Origin: Fulvivirga ulvae
Lineage (GTDB): Bacteria; Bacteroidota; Bacteroidia; Cytophagales; Cyclobacteriaceae
Length of the DNA stretch: 64,000 bases
Assembly (NCBI RefSeq): GCF_021389975.1
Contig: NZ_CP089981.1
Span: 5,481,501-5,545,500, forward strand
Direction: 5' to 3'
Both the position numbers and the translations under genes were made by a program. Of the stretch, positions 18,757 to 28,145 are shown piece after piece. Below the pieces are notes generated by a model. It saw nothing but the letters and a program-made list of their open reading frames with translations. It did not search any database and was not told where the DNA came from. Numbering within the stretch: position 1 is the first letter of the stretch; the number at the start of each line of letters is the position of its first letter.

Positions 18757-19118
18757 TAAAAATTTAATGCTTGAATAAAGAAGAACTTATTCTTTATAAT
18801 GTTTAAATAAAAACTTCAAAGCTAATAATTTTATTTAAACACAGCGCTGGTATTAAGAAATTTTAACATGCCAACAGTTGGCTTAATTTCCAAAATACGC
18901 GCGCGGAACATCCATTTACAGTGTATCTGTACAATGACTTAACTCAGGTAAAGTAAAGTTTGCCACAAGTGACGCAAATGATAAAGCAATGATAATGACA
19001 GGCCAAGAAGAATATCGCAATGACCTGATGCTTAATTCCGGAAAACAGCGGCACTATCAGTACTTACGTAGGGATTCTCAGAAAAAAACCGAACAAGAGG
19101 CTATACGTAAATCTTACA
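18757..19118. other. Intergenic region with a long inverted repeat
   Basis: About 360 bases between the MORN-like gene start and the large propeller-protein stop. Besides the 13-base inverted repeat at 18800-18841 I see no gene or RNA; the part near 19118 has no strong terminator hairpin. Confidence 0.4.
18800..18841. repeat. 13-bp perfect inverted repeat
   Basis: TGTTTAAATAAAA (18800-18812) and TTTTATTTAAACA (18829-18841) are exact reverse complements separated by 16 bases, upstream of the MORN-like gene. It may be an operator or a cruciform-prone site. Confidence 0.6.
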
Positions 19119-22100
19119 TTACCTTATCACCACTCGCCTGCTGAGCTGTCGACCCTTATTGGTTACTGATAACACATACATTCCACTTCTTAACTGCCGG
19201 CTATCGATATGAGTAGTGTTATTTCCCGGCTGTCCGTTGGCTATCCGGGTATACACGGTATTGCCTGTATGATCAACCAGCCTGAAAGTAACAGGGTCAT
19301 TATTATCACAACTGTAATTAACAGTAAGGACGTCTGTTACCGGAACCGGATATAACCTAAGCAAACTAAATGCTGAGGTGTTTTGAAAGGCAGTTTCTAC
19401 CCATGAGTATTCATAGGTATCATCAAGATCGACCATTTTGAGTCTGTAGTAGTGATTACCATAGCCAACATGCTCATGTGTAAATGCATAATGGCGCTCC
19501 CCTTCAGAATTACCGGCTGCGTCTACACGGCCTATTTTGTTGAAATTTTCACCATCATTTGCGTACTCTATTTCAATGTAATCAGAGTTGTTTTCGGTAG
19601 CGGAAGACCAGGTAAGCTGCACATTGTCATCTGCCAGTGCGGCTTCAAAAGCCAGTAATTTAACCGGTAAGGCAATGGGTGGAGCTCCCGGATCCCCGGC
19701 GCCAAACCCTGAGAATCCTGTGGTAAATGATGAAGTGATCGCATAGCCGTCAGCAAATGCAACCGAAGAATTAGACGAGCCTAATTCTGGATTATAAGAG
19801 CCTGATGATGAGGGATTAATATTATCAATAGCAACATTTACTTTAGCTATTTTTAAATCAACTGATGCCTTACCTGTGGCGGCAACCCAGCTATCTACCT
19901 CGCTCGATGTATAGTAGAGTGTGATGTTATACGAACCACTGGCATTATTTATTGATGGTGTTACAAATATTGTTTTATCCATTAAGTATTCAGAGGGATC
20001 AGCACTCCAGAATTCTGTAGTTCCTGTTCCTGACCGATCTATGGTCACCGAGGTACATCCGTAATCGTGTGATGAGGTATTTTCAATTTGAGCCAGTAGT
20101 TCGCCTGTAGCCTGATCGTAGAAAGCAACCGTTTCGTATGGTCCGAGGTACTGTTCGTCGTTATAGTTCAAAGTAGAAGCTATGGTTAAGTCACCAGGTG
20201 CGGTAAGTTTTACATCATCTACCACAAAAGCAGGATCATTGGCAACTGATCCGTCATTCTCCCAATAAAATGCAAGGTAAAAGGTATTGTTCTCTAAAAG
20301 TGCGGGCAGCGTGATTTCATAATTTGTGACGGCGGTAACTCCATGAAACAATGTACTGCCTAACTGACTAAAATTTATGCCATCAGTTGAATATAACAAT
20401 GCTCCAATATCAGTAAGGGCCTCTCCATTACATTTATAGTTAAAGCTGAATGTCATGTCACTTAGTCCGGTAGCATCTATTTCCGGTGTAACTAATATGG
20501 TAAGCGCGTCGTCGTTGCCATTGTAGTTGCCCGTGCCGCTACTGCTGCTTATATGGGCGCTATATATGCCTGTAATTGCATTCTCAGTATCAATTCTCCA
20601 GTCGTTCACACTGGTTGTTCCTAACTCATATACAGCCCATCCTGCAGGGACACTTCCGCTCTCAAAATTTTCGTCAATCAGCGTGGTGCCCGTTCTTGTA
20701 TCTGGGTTCTGATCATTGTCGGTAATGGTGAATGTATGAGTCGTTTTAGCTGATGCTTTTACGGCATTGGTGGTCCCGGAGATGCTAAATTCAAATGCTA
20801 TTGTTTCCGGGCTTTCGACGGCTGCATCATCATATACTCTCAGTGTAAACGTCTGATCTGCCGTAGCACCATCGGCAAACTCCAGCTCATTTGACTTGCC
20901 ACCATTTGTAAAATTACCATTTGTGCTGTAAGCGAAATCGGCCCATTCGGTGGCACTTCCTGTACCAAGGCTCAGTGTAACTGTGGCATCACCTGTGGGG
21001 GCATTGGCAATACTCATGCTGAGGGTATGGTCTTTATATGGCCTGCAATCACCTGCAGATGCTGCCTGGGCTGAAGACTCTGCGTCAGTGGAGGATACCA
21101 GGGTAAAAGAGATTTCCGGATCAGTGGTAGGTGACGAGGCAAAGCTACTGCTTGAGAATAACCCCCGACCATGGGTAGCTGCAATGACTTCATTGTCTGA
21201 TCCCCTGAGCTGAAGCATATCTGTTCTTACATTCGGAAATCCGGAATCAGCAGGCCCCCAGGTGGTGCCGGCTCCGTTGAGTTCACTGGTGGTCCAGACA
21301 CCCAACTCGGTGGCTATAATAGCCGCATTATTATCCAAAGGGTGAAACAGTATCCAGCGGACGGGCATGTCGGGCAGGTCACCCTCTACCTCTGTCCATG
21401 CAGAGCCGCCATCTGTGGTCTCCCAAATACTGCTGACACCATAATTGCTAAATGTAACCAGAATATGGTCATCATTGCCATTCTCCACTTCCACGCATGA
21501 TATATAGCTATTCGGTGGAAAGCTACTGCTTGAAATATCAACGGCGGTACGAGTACTGCCGGTGTGGGCATCATCTATCCTATAGACCTTACCCCCTGCA
21601 CCTCCGCCTATTCCGGTACCCGTGCCTACAAACAATCTGTTTGAAGTATTTGGAGAAACAGCAATGGCCGAGATCTGCTGACCATCAAGGCTGTTTAATG
21701 ACACAAAGCTTCCTGAGCTCCCGGTTTTGGGGTTGCTCCACCTGAGTATTTCATCGGTGCCTGCAGCAGAATACATAATGTTGTTCGCATCGTCGTACCT
21801 GCTGGGGTTAATAAACCGACCGGTAGAACTTCCAAACTCAGAAATGCCTGAAAATGATGAGCCTCCATTGGTTGACCTGTAGAAGTTGTTATAAACATAT
21901 TGTGTCCATTGATAATCCGGCTCATCCTGATCTATATTACAGTAAGCCCCATCGCCTCCGGATACTTCTGTAGTGGAATTGATGCCTGCACTCCCGAACC
22001 TGTGGGAGCCGTTATCCTGGGCGCCAGCCAGAAAATGGTTGGTGCCGGCCGCCGGGTGAATGGCAGCACCATAAAACTGAGTTACATTATAACCATTGTT

Positions 22101-23573
22101 TCTGGCATTTATGGTGGGATTGCCAGCCGTAATATCGGCTGAATAAAAGACCCCTCCATCATTACCAAATATCACCTCATCAACATCGTTAGGATTAAAC
22201 AGGATCATGTGCTGGTCTGCATGTACATAAGTATCGCATCCACCGGTCCAGTAAGATATCAGACTGAAACTGCTGCCTCCATTAGTGCTTCTGTAAAGGT
22301 CTATCCCTCCAATAATAACGGTGTTGGCATTGGCAGGATGAACAGCCATGATCAGGTCATACCATGCCTGGCCTCTCGTGAAATCTTCCGAAGCATTGGT
22401 GCAGCTCTGTGCCGTATATCTTGGTACTGTCAACGAAGTCCATGTAGTGGGACTTGCCTGATCTCCAACAACCGTTTTAGCCATCCAATCCACATTTAGC
22501 CCATCCGAAGCTATGGCATAAACTACATCAGCATCTGACGGGGCACAGGCAAGCTCCACCCGCTCACCAGATCCCGGATTATAGGCAGTGGACCAGGAAG
22601 TTCCGTTATCGGAGTAAAGTATTCTGCCACCGCCACCGGATGAATATAAGTCTGATGTGGTTCCTACAAATATTCTCCCGGAAGCACTTAATTCAATATC
22701 TGCGACATTATAGGTGTAGGATTGAGAAGGAACATTGGGTAATACCTGCGTAAAATTGACCCCTCCATCCGTTGATCTCCATAAGCCCTGCTCACCGGAA
22801 GCTGAATTTCCATGATAGGTATAATTATTTACACTATTTTGTACGGCTACATATACAACGCTACTACCTCCTTCATTTTTAATAATGATATCATTGACAT
22901 AGTGAAAATCCTCATCGGTAGCATAAAAACCATTTGATGCGGTCATATGTGTCCATGTATTTCCACCATCAGTACTCTTGTACATACCTTCACCTCTGGT
23001 GGAACCAATAACATGACCTTCTCCGGTTCCCAAATACATAATATTGGTATTGTTCGGGTCGTAAGTCAAGGCACTTATTGAGATATTATTCCAGGTGTCG
23101 CTTACATTTTGCCAGCTACTGGCAGAGTTGGTGATATTATCATTATACCAAAGGCCACCTGTAACACTGCCTGCCCATACCTTACTACTTCCTGCATCAT
23201 TAGGGTCCCACATCAAAGCGCGGGTCCTTCCTCCTACATTATCCGGGCCACGTTCTGTCCATGTCACACCGGCTATTTTTGCATTTGCATTTTTGTTTTT
23301 GCTAACTTTATTTTCTCTGACTTCCCGGGCTTTTTTTAACCTGACTTTTGGAATATACATGAGTTTCGGGTCGCGGGTCATGTCGAACTCCTGTCTCATG
23401 GCCAGGTCAATCCGATCCCTTTTAGCAATTTTCTTCGATTTTTTATCCAATGTTACATGAATGACTTTTAGCTCAGGTTGCGAATCAGTGTTTTCGGCTA
23501 TTAACCATACAAAGACTGCTAAAACGGCCAAAAAAGCCACCAGGTGGCTGGTTTTTTTAAGGGGTACAAACAC
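19119..23573 (-). CDS. Giant secreted BNR/sortilin-type propeller protein, T9SS substrate
   Basis: A 1484-residue secreted protein. The N-terminal membrane/signal segment is LVAFLAVLAVFVWLIAEN. Residues about 105-890 are a VPS10/sortilin-like or BNR propeller with repeated WRSTDGG-type Asp-box motifs (YKSTDGGNTWTHM, WRSTDGGVNFTQV, YRSTNGGSSF, WETTDGGSAWTEV). A Calx-beta-like domain follows (about 890-1010, DATVTLSLGTGSATEW). Then come a MAM/choice-of-anchor-J-like jelly roll (about 1020-1150), a linker, and a T9SS sorting domain at the end (LYPVPVTDVLTVNYS ... VVIR). Such proteins are exported to the surface or medium, and some act in adhesion or as proteases' partners. No catalytic residues are evident. 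Function not assigned beyond architecture. Confidence 0.8.
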   Translation of the reverse strand: MFVPLKKTSHLVAFLAVLAVFVWLIAENTDSQPELKVIHVTLDKKSKKIAKRDRIDLAMRQEFDMTRDPKLMYIPKVRLKKAREVRENKVSKNKNANAKIAGVTWTERGPDNVGGRTRALMWDPNDAGSSKVWAGSVTGGLWYNDNITNSASSWQNVSDTWNNISISALTYDPNNTNIMYLGTGEGHVIGSTRGEGMYKSTDGGNTWTHMTASNGFYATDEDFHYVNDIIIKNEGGSSVVYVAVQNSVNNYTYHGNSASGEQGLWRSTDGGVNFTQVLPNVPSQSYTYNVADIELSASGRIFVGTTSDLYSSGGGGRILYSDNGTSWSTAYNPGSGERVELACAPSDADVVYAIASDGLNVDWMAKTVVGDQASPTTWTSLTVPRYTAQSCTNASEDFTRGQAWYDLIMAVHPANANTVIIGGIDLYRSTNGGSSFSLISYWTGGCDTYVHADQHMILFNPNDVDEVIFGNDGGVFYSADITAGNPTINARNNGYNVTQFYGAAIHPAAGTNHFLAGAQDNGSHRFGSAGINSTTEVSGGDGAYCNIDQDEPDYQWTQYVYNNFYRSTNGGSSFSGISEFGSSTGRFINPSRYDDANNIMYSAAGTDEILRWSNPKTGSSGSFVSLNSLDGQQISAIAVSPNTSNRLFVGTGTGIGGGAGGKVYRIDDAHTGSTRTAVDISSSSFPPNSYISCVEVENGNDDHILVTFSNYGVSSIWETTDGGSAWTEVEGDLPDMPVRWILFHPLDNNAAIIATELGVWTTSELNGAGTTWGPADSGFPNVRTDMLQLRGSDNEVIAATHGRGLFSSSSFASSPTTDPEISFTLVSSTDAESSAQAASAGDCRPYKDHTLSMSIANAPTGDATVTLSLGTGSATEWADFAYSTNGNFTNGGKSNELEFADGATADQTFTLRVYDDAAVESPETIAFEFSISGTTNAVKASAKTTHTFTITDNDQNPDTRTGTTLIDENFESGSVPAGWAVYELGTTSVNDWRIDTENAITGIYSAHISSSSGTGNYNGNDDALTILVTPEIDATGLSDMTFSFNYKCNGEALTDIGALLYSTDGINFSQLGSTLFHGVTAVTNYEITLPALLENNTFYLAFYWENDGSVANDPAFVVDDVKLTAPGDLTIASTLNYNDEQYLGPYETVAFYDQATGELLAQIENTSSHDYGCTSVTIDRSGTGTTEFWSADPSEYLMDKTIFVTPSINNASGSYNITLYYTSSEVDSWVAATGKASVDLKIAKVNVAIDNINPSSSGSYNPELGSSNSSVAFADGYAITSSFTTGFSGFGAGDPGAPPIALPVKLLAFEAALADDNVQLTWSSATENNSDYIEIEYANDGENFNKIGRVDAAGNSEGERHYAFTHEHVGYGNHYYRLKMVDLDDTYEYSWVETAFQNTSAFSLLRLYPVPVTDVLTVNYSCDNNDPVTFRLVDHTGNTVYTRIANGQPGNNTTHIDSRQLRSGMYVLSVTNKGRQLSRRVVIR

Positions 23574-23695
23574 GGGGCTGATATTGTAAGTAAATAAATA
23601 ATAAAGTTCAATGTAAGTTTTTTTTAAGAGTATTCGGAAATTTTATTCGATGGACAATTGGTATATACCGATGAAATGCAGATAGGTGTTTAAAC

Positions 23696-24763
23696 CTATA
23701 ATTTGCCTATTCTGCCGTTATATAGCTCTCTTCTTATTGTAACTAAAAGCATATTGAGCAGGTCAATATCCGGCAACTCCTGCAAATCTGTCTTTCTATA
23801 ACATTTTTCAATCCTGCTAATCTTGATTTCAGCCGTATCCAGCAAATCATCATAGGTGTATAACCCGTTTTTAACACGAAGAAGATAATCACGATCTTCT
23901 CTCCTAACTTTCAAAGTCCGTGATTTGCCAATCTCCTCGCACATGTTGAGCAACCTGATCGTGTGCATCATATTTTTAGCATCATAACCTTTGCCATGTC
24001 CCAGAGTACCGTTGTACCTCTGATCGTTACGCTTTTCCACCCAGTCCCAATAGGCCTTATATTCCCGGCAGTATGCTGAGTATGCCGATTTATTGAAAGA
24101 CATCAAGCCAACAGGTTCCACATCAAACGGAACTGTACTCAGACAAACATCATTAGCATCATCACTTTTAACAATTCCTTTAAATTCTGTACTCCCACGA
24201 TACAAGCCATACATCTCCGGCATATGGGCTATCCGCGACAGTCCGAATTCATGCTGCTTAAATCCGTGCTGTTTAAGAAATACTTTAACAGGCACAGCAC
24301 CTTGCCCCTCGGCTATATAGCAAAAGTCCAGCACACTTTTGCGCTCTTTCTCTACTGGGTTCAGTATCTTTTTATTCAAACCTCTGGCCTTTTTTATCTG
24401 TGCCATGGCATAGCCGCCGAAGCTTTCCTTACATTGCTTTGACAGAAAACTATGCTGCCTCAAAGATTTAAAAAGAGGATGCATGATCCTGATACAATCC
24501 TCCGGAGAATATAGCAATTCGAGAATATTCGGATTACTTTTTGACAATAGTTCAACAAACCTCCCTAATTCATAATATACCGTGTCATTACCTTCGTCAC
24601 TCACCTGCGCCACATAATTTAAGCCATAAAACTCGTCTTTTGGGAGAATGAAAACCCCTTTGATGTCGATATCAGATTCGGGAGTCGAAAGCCCGTAGGC
24701 ATGGCTGCCGCTCAGGCATTCATATATAATCAGGTCCTTCTTTTTTAGCTCTTCAATTGTCAT
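23696..24763 (-). CDS. RlaP/YcgL-type nucleotidyltransferase (long form)
   Basis: A 355-residue member of the DNA-polymerase-beta-like nucleotidyltransferase superfamily, of the RNA-ligase-associated (RlaP/YcgL, PF10127) kind. GSHAYGLSTPESDIDIKG at about 19-36 carries the GS motif and the metal-binding DxD (SDIDI). It is the third gene of rtcB-nucleotidyltransferase-nucleotidyltransferase, 11 bases after its shorter paralogue. Enzymes of this group are proposed to add nucleotides to damaged RNA ends before or after ligation; the actual reaction is untested here. The additional C-terminal helices make it about 100 residues longer than the paralogue. Confidence 0.82.
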   Translation of the reverse strand: MTIEELKKKDLIIYECLSGSHAYGLSTPESDIDIKGVFILPKDEFYGLNYVAQVSDEGNDTVYYELGRFVELLSKSNPNILELLYSPEDCIRIMHPLFKSLRQHSFLSKQCKESFGGYAMAQIKKARGLNKKILNPVEKERKSVLDFCYIAEGQGAVPVKVFLKQHGFKQHEFGLSRIAHMPEMYGLYRGSTEFKGIVKSDDANDVCLSTVPFDVEPVGLMSFNKSAYSAYCREYKAYWDWVEKRNDQRYNGTLGHGKGYDAKNMMHTIRLLNMCEEIGKSRTLKVRREDRDYLLRVKNGLYTYDDLLDTAEIKISRIEKCYRKTDLQELPDIDLLNMLLVTIRRELYNGRIGKL

Positions 24764-24774
24764 TGTTATACGTT

Positions 24775-25530
24775 TTACACACTTTTAACTACAGTCCGGT
24801 AAAAATGATCAAGCTTTTCAAAATCACCCCTTTCAGAGGGTAAACCGGCAGCAACCAGGTCATTATCCTGAATAGTCTGTGCCAGAAAATCATTGATCAA
24901 TGGCTCAGCGGGATGAACATAACCTTCGCTTTGGCAGGATTTAACATCGATCAATTCATAAACCTTCGCGCAAACGGGGTCATCTGCCAATACAAGCATT
25001 TTGGTCAATTGTATGGGAGGTATTGAGCCTTTTTCCCTTATCCACTTGCCCGCCATTGCCGCCCGCAGGGCATAGAAGTACCTTTTAAGTTTGACTTCCT
25101 TCTGCCCCCGACAGGCTTCATGGTACTTTTTCGCCATGCTTTGATAGTGGTACATCAATGCGATGGGCGAAAAATAATAAGGGCACAATTCCTTTATCAT
25201 ACTGGTAAATGAATCCTCAGCATAATAAACAATAGGAGATTGCATCCACTCCAGAAATGGCCCGTTGGACTTCCATAATAACTTTAATGCCTTTCCCACT
25301 TCCCAGCCGCCAATATCAAGCAAATCATTGACAGGGAGATCTATAGTATCCTTTCTCTTTCTGATGGACAAACTCCATTCGAGATCATGTGCATAGATAA
25401 ATCGCACATCATAATCGCTATCCGGAGAAGGGAAACCCCATGCCCTTGAGCCAGACTCACAGGCATAGAGTACTTTCACTCCTTTTTGCTTTTCTATTTC
25501 TTTGAGCTTCCGTTTTATTAAAGTTTCCAT
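24775..25530 (-). CDS. RlaP/YcgL-type nucleotidyltransferase (short form)
   Basis: A 251-residue nucleotidyltransferase of the same RNA-ligase-associated family. ACESGSRAWGFPSPDSDYDV shows the GSRAWG helix and the DSDYD catalytic metal pair at about residues 27-42. It lies two bases after rtcB and 11 bases before the long paralogue, so translation of the three is probably coupled. The two paralogues are clearly different in sequence outside the active site, which suggests distinct RNA end types or nucleotides rather than a recent duplication. Confidence 0.85.
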   Translation of the reverse strand: METLIKRKLKEIEKQKGVKVLYACESGSRAWGFPSPDSDYDVRFIYAHDLEWSLSIRKRKDTIDLPVNDLLDIGGWEVGKALKLLWKSNGPFLEWMQSPIVYYAEDSFTSMIKELCPYYFSPIALMYHYQSMAKKYHEACRGQKEVKLKRYFYALRAAMAGKWIREKGSIPPIQLTKMLVLADDPVCAKVYELIDVKSCQSEGYVHPAEPLINDFLAQTIQDNDLVAAGLPSERGDFEKLDHFYRTVVKSV

Positions 25531-25532
25531 AA

Positions 25533-26954
25533 TTAATCTACCTCCTGAAATTTATCGTCTCCACACATTCTTACAATTTTGGGTTGAAACGAGCCGACTA
25601 CATCTACCAAATCCTTTTGAGACTCCATAACTTGTTTGATGTCCTTGTAAGCCATCGGTGCTTCGTCAATGCCTGAACCGATCACTTCTACGCCGGCAGT
25701 ATGAATGTGTTTTGCTACCGCCTGCTTATCCAAGGTGTTCTTGGCCTGAGTTCTGGACATAGCCCGTCCGGCACCATGAGAAGCCGAGTTGATAGATGAC
25801 TCCGCTCCTTTGCCCCTAACAATATAGCCCGGAGCTGTCATTGATCCCGGAATAATACCCAGCACACCTTTTCCGGCCGGAGTAGCCCCTTTTCTATGTA
25901 CAATGATCTCATTGCCCATACGGTCTTTCTCTTTCCAGGCAAAATTGTGGTGGTTTTCGACCATAGCTACAGGCGTCGCTCTCAGGCCAACGGCCATTCT
26001 CTCATGGATCTGGTGGTGGCAAGCAGAAGCGTAGTCACCCGCAAGATTCATGGCCAGCCAGTACTCCTGCCCTTCTTCAGTATTCAGGTCAAGCCACGCC
26101 AAGTGTCTTGCTTCGTGAGGTAGCTTACATCTGCTCATAGCCAGCTTGGTATAGTGCTGCGCTATGGATGCACCAAAACCCCTTGAGCCGGAGTGTGACA
26201 GCAAGGCAAGGTATCTGCCTGTCGGTAGCTTAAATTCGTTATCCGGGTCTTCAATTTCAGTGATTCCGAACTCAACAAAGTGATTACCACCACCAGAAGA
26301 GCCAATCTGCGATGCAGCCTTGTCTTTTAAACCTCCAATAAGTTTAATCTCGTTAAACAATGAATTTTCCAGCACTTCATGATCTTTGGGTCTGGAGAAG
26401 GTTGCCCTTCCGAATTTGGTATTTCTGATCAACATCTTCCTCAAGTCATCTTTACGCTCTGATAAAATGCTTTCGGGGATATCATAAATAGTCATACACA
26501 TTCTGCAACCAATATCCACTCCCACGCCATAAGGAATAACTGCATTTTCAGTAGCCAGTACACCACCGATCGGGAGACCATAGCCCTGGTGAGCATCAGG
26601 CATTAAAGCCCCGGCACGGGCTACAGGAAGCCTCATAGCCATTTCTATCTGCTTCACTGCGCCCTGTTCAATACCTTCCGCTCCATATACCTTATAAAGA
26701 TCAGGCGTATCCCTTAGCGGCAATACATCATCTTTAGGCTTCAACAACTCCTGAGCGATAGCCGACAATTGATTGTCGTTAACAAAGTCTTCCGGTTTCA
26801 AAAGCACTGATTTTAGTACTTTGGCGGTTTGCTCGATTCCGCAAGATCCATAATGTTGCTCCGCAATTTCAAGAGCTATACCTATTACTTTTCCTTCAGG
26901 GTATCCTAAATCAAGTAGTTCTTTTCCTGTAATGTTTGCTTTCATTTCTTTCAT
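25533..26954 (-). CDS. rtcB: RNA-splicing ligase RtcB
   Basis: A 473-residue RtcB ligase, which joins RNA 2',3'-cyclic-phosphate or 3'-phosphate ends to 5'-OH ends with GTP and manganese. The diagnostic motifs are present: GVDIGCRM with the metal-binding Cys; GGGNHFVEFG; HSGSRGFG; ENHHNFAW; RKGATPAGKG; and SASHGAGRAMSR with the guanylated His at residue 393. No archease gene is seen in the window. First gene of an operon with two RlaP-type nucleotidyltransferases. The -7-like ACTTTG ends only four bases before the ATG, so the mRNA may be leaderless, or translation may begin at Met4 (26945, MKANIT). The operator at 26976-26994 is shared with the tRNA-like array promoter. Confidence 0.95.
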   Translation of the reverse strand: MKEMKANITGKELLDLGYPEGKVIGIALEIAEQHYGSCGIEQTAKVLKSVLLKPEDFVNDNQLSAIAQELLKPKDDVLPLRDTPDLYKVYGAEGIEQGAVKQIEMAMRLPVARAGALMPDAHQGYGLPIGGVLATENAVIPYGVGVDIGCRMCMTIYDIPESILSERKDDLRKMLIRNTKFGRATFSRPKDHEVLENSLFNEIKLIGGLKDKAASQIGSSGGGNHFVEFGITEIEDPDNEFKLPTGRYLALLSHSGSRGFGASIAQHYTKLAMSRCKLPHEARHLAWLDLNTEEGQEYWLAMNLAGDYASACHHQIHERMAVGLRATPVAMVENHHNFAWKEKDRMGNEIIVHRKGATPAGKGVLGIIPGSMTAPGYIVRGKGAESSINSASHGAGRAMSRTQAKNTLDKQAVAKHIHTAGVEVIGSGIDEAPMAYKDIKQVMESQKDLVDVVGSFQPKIVRMCGDDKFQEVD

Positions 26955-26958
26955 GATC

Positions 26959-26994
26959 CAAAGTAACCACGCATGTACGCAGTGTTTTTGCGTA
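26959..26994 (-). promoter_or_regulatory. rtcB promoter with shared inverted-repeat operator
   Basis: Plus strand TACGCA (26976-26981), spacer GTGTTTT, TGCGTA (26989-26994) is a perfect 6-7-6 inverted repeat. On the minus strand, 11 bases later, ACTTTG (26959-26964, preceded by T) fits the end of a Bacteroidota -7 element. The same operator type with the same spacing to ACTTTG precedes the tRNA-like array at 30348-30383. Inference: a common regulator, most simply the WYL protein at 30690, binds both. Confidence 0.7.
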
Positions 26995-27534
26995 GTTAAA
27001 ATTATTTAATGATTTTTTCAGAACATACTATATTCACAGCCTAATCCGGTACTTCTAATGTTGAATCGGATACAATGAGGCTTCTGGTCAGACGAGACTC
27101 CTCCCTTATTAGCAAAACTTTATTCTTACCTGCAAATGAAGCCATGGGAATATTTTTTATGACTCCAGAGTTCAGCACCTATGAAAACACCTTTGGAGAA
27201 TCGGTCATTAAAGGTACTCAGAGGGCTTTTAGATTAATAGATTTAAATATAAAAGCATTACCGGATTATTGGGAGGGAAAGTGGTAAGTAGGCGGCACTC
27301 CGGTCCTATTGGTGTCATTGGAGACATTTCTAAACTTATGTGAAATATTTTTGGAGACTGCTTGGTTGGTAAAGCCTTAGTTGTTCAGGGGTACTGACAG
27401 AAGCTAATACCTCCATATCATAAATGCGCTGCTAGTGTCTGTCAGGGGACAGACACGGGAGAAGCACAGACCAAGGGAGAGAGAACCCCTAAGCTGTCCC
27501 CCGACAGCTTACCTCCAATCAAAAAGCAAGCGAT
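26995..27534. other. Gene-poor stretch between rtcB promoter and exonuclease
   Basis: About 540 bases. A plus-strand frame at 27075-27287 could encode a 70-residue peptide (MRLLVRRDSSLISK...), but it has no recognisable domain and I give it low weight. Two related hairpins occupy 27435-27456 and 27491-27510. Otherwise nothing is evident. Confidence 0.4.
27435..27510. repeat. Pair of related GACAG/CTGTC hairpins
   Basis: GTGTCTGTC-AGGG-GACAGACAC (27435-27456) is a perfect 9-bp hairpin, and AAGCTGTC-CCCC-GACAGCTT (27491-27510) a perfect 8-bp hairpin. Both share CTGTC-N4-GACAG. They lie between the convergent-side end of the exonuclease and the rtcB promoter and look like an interspersed palindromic repeat or terminators. 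Confidence 0.65.
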
Positions 27535-28072
27535 TCAAAATTTCCAATCCTGAAAGTTCTTCTGAAAAACCTTGGCGATATTTCGTGCATCATCGATACC
27601 ACGGTGGTGGCTTCCGGATAGCTCAATTCCTTCATGTTTTAAGGCTGATTTCATGCCTACGGGCCTTCGGAGCTTTTTTTATTTCAGCAAACTGGTGTTT
27701 TAAGCTGATGTGGGCATTGACCCAAGCTGCGTCTACACCATGCAGAGAACAGTCCGCCTTCAACTGCGTTCTGTCATAGAAGCCCCATGAGCAAAGTACA
27801 TAGGGTGCTTCAATATCAATCCAGGCTTGAAAATCGCCGATTATCTGAGGAAACAGGTCTGCTTTATCGATATCACTTTGTTGAATGGAAGTAAGCTCTT
27901 GGCAAAAGTCTGAAAGCCTGGGATTGATAACAGACTTAATAAATGCATCAAACTCTGATACGATGTATTGAGTACTATCTATTTTAACAGCCCCTATTTC
28001 TATGATTTCCCTGATCCGGCCTGACTTCTCTTTCCAACAGGTTGATTCCAGATCAAATATTATATAATTCAT
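27535..28072 (-). pseudogene. DEDDh 3'-5' exonuclease, frameshifted
   Basis: A DnaQ/ERI1/KapD-like exonuclease begins at 28072 (MNYIIFDLESTCWKE), with the first DEDDh acid pair in FDLEST. The original frame runs to FAEIKKA and then stops early at 27632. One base later in phase the expected end continues (GMKSALKHEGIELSGSHHRG, then IDDARNIAKVF ... DWKF) to a TGA at 27535. It carries the catalytic H-R-G-I-D-D motif (His then Asp five residues on). The shift falls in a run of seven A on the minus strand (27674-27680); six A would restore one frame of about 179 residues. A +1 slip would be required, so an ordinary -1 programmed shift does not explain it. It may be a real mutation or a sequencing error. 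It lies between rtcB and the band-7 gene, fitting RNA processing. Confidence 0.75.
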
Positions 28073-28090
28073 TTTCTTTTTATTTGAGAA

Positions 28091-28133
28091 AAGGTGCCTG
28101 TAGTTGCTGATTAGTACAACTACAGAGCACCTT
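28091..28133 (-). terminator. Long hairpin after the band-7 gene
   Basis: AAGGTGC and CTGTAGTTG (28091-28106) pair with CAACTACAG and GCACCTT (28117-28133), a 16-bp stem with a single bulged base. It lies between the band-7 stop at 28146 and the exonuclease start at 28072; a short T-rich tract follows on the minus strand. It probably ends the tRNA-like array/band-7 transcript. Confidence 0.75.
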
Positions 28134-28145
28134 ACATTCTAGTCT

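Noticed and set aside
27075..27287. 70-residue plus-strand frame in the gap beside rtcB
   Set aside because: No recognisable domain, no clear start signal; kept only as a note in the gap entry.
27674..27680. Programmed -1 frameshift at the A7 run of the exonuclease
   Set aside because: The -1 frame meets TAG within a few codons; the intact C-terminal half is in the +1 frame.
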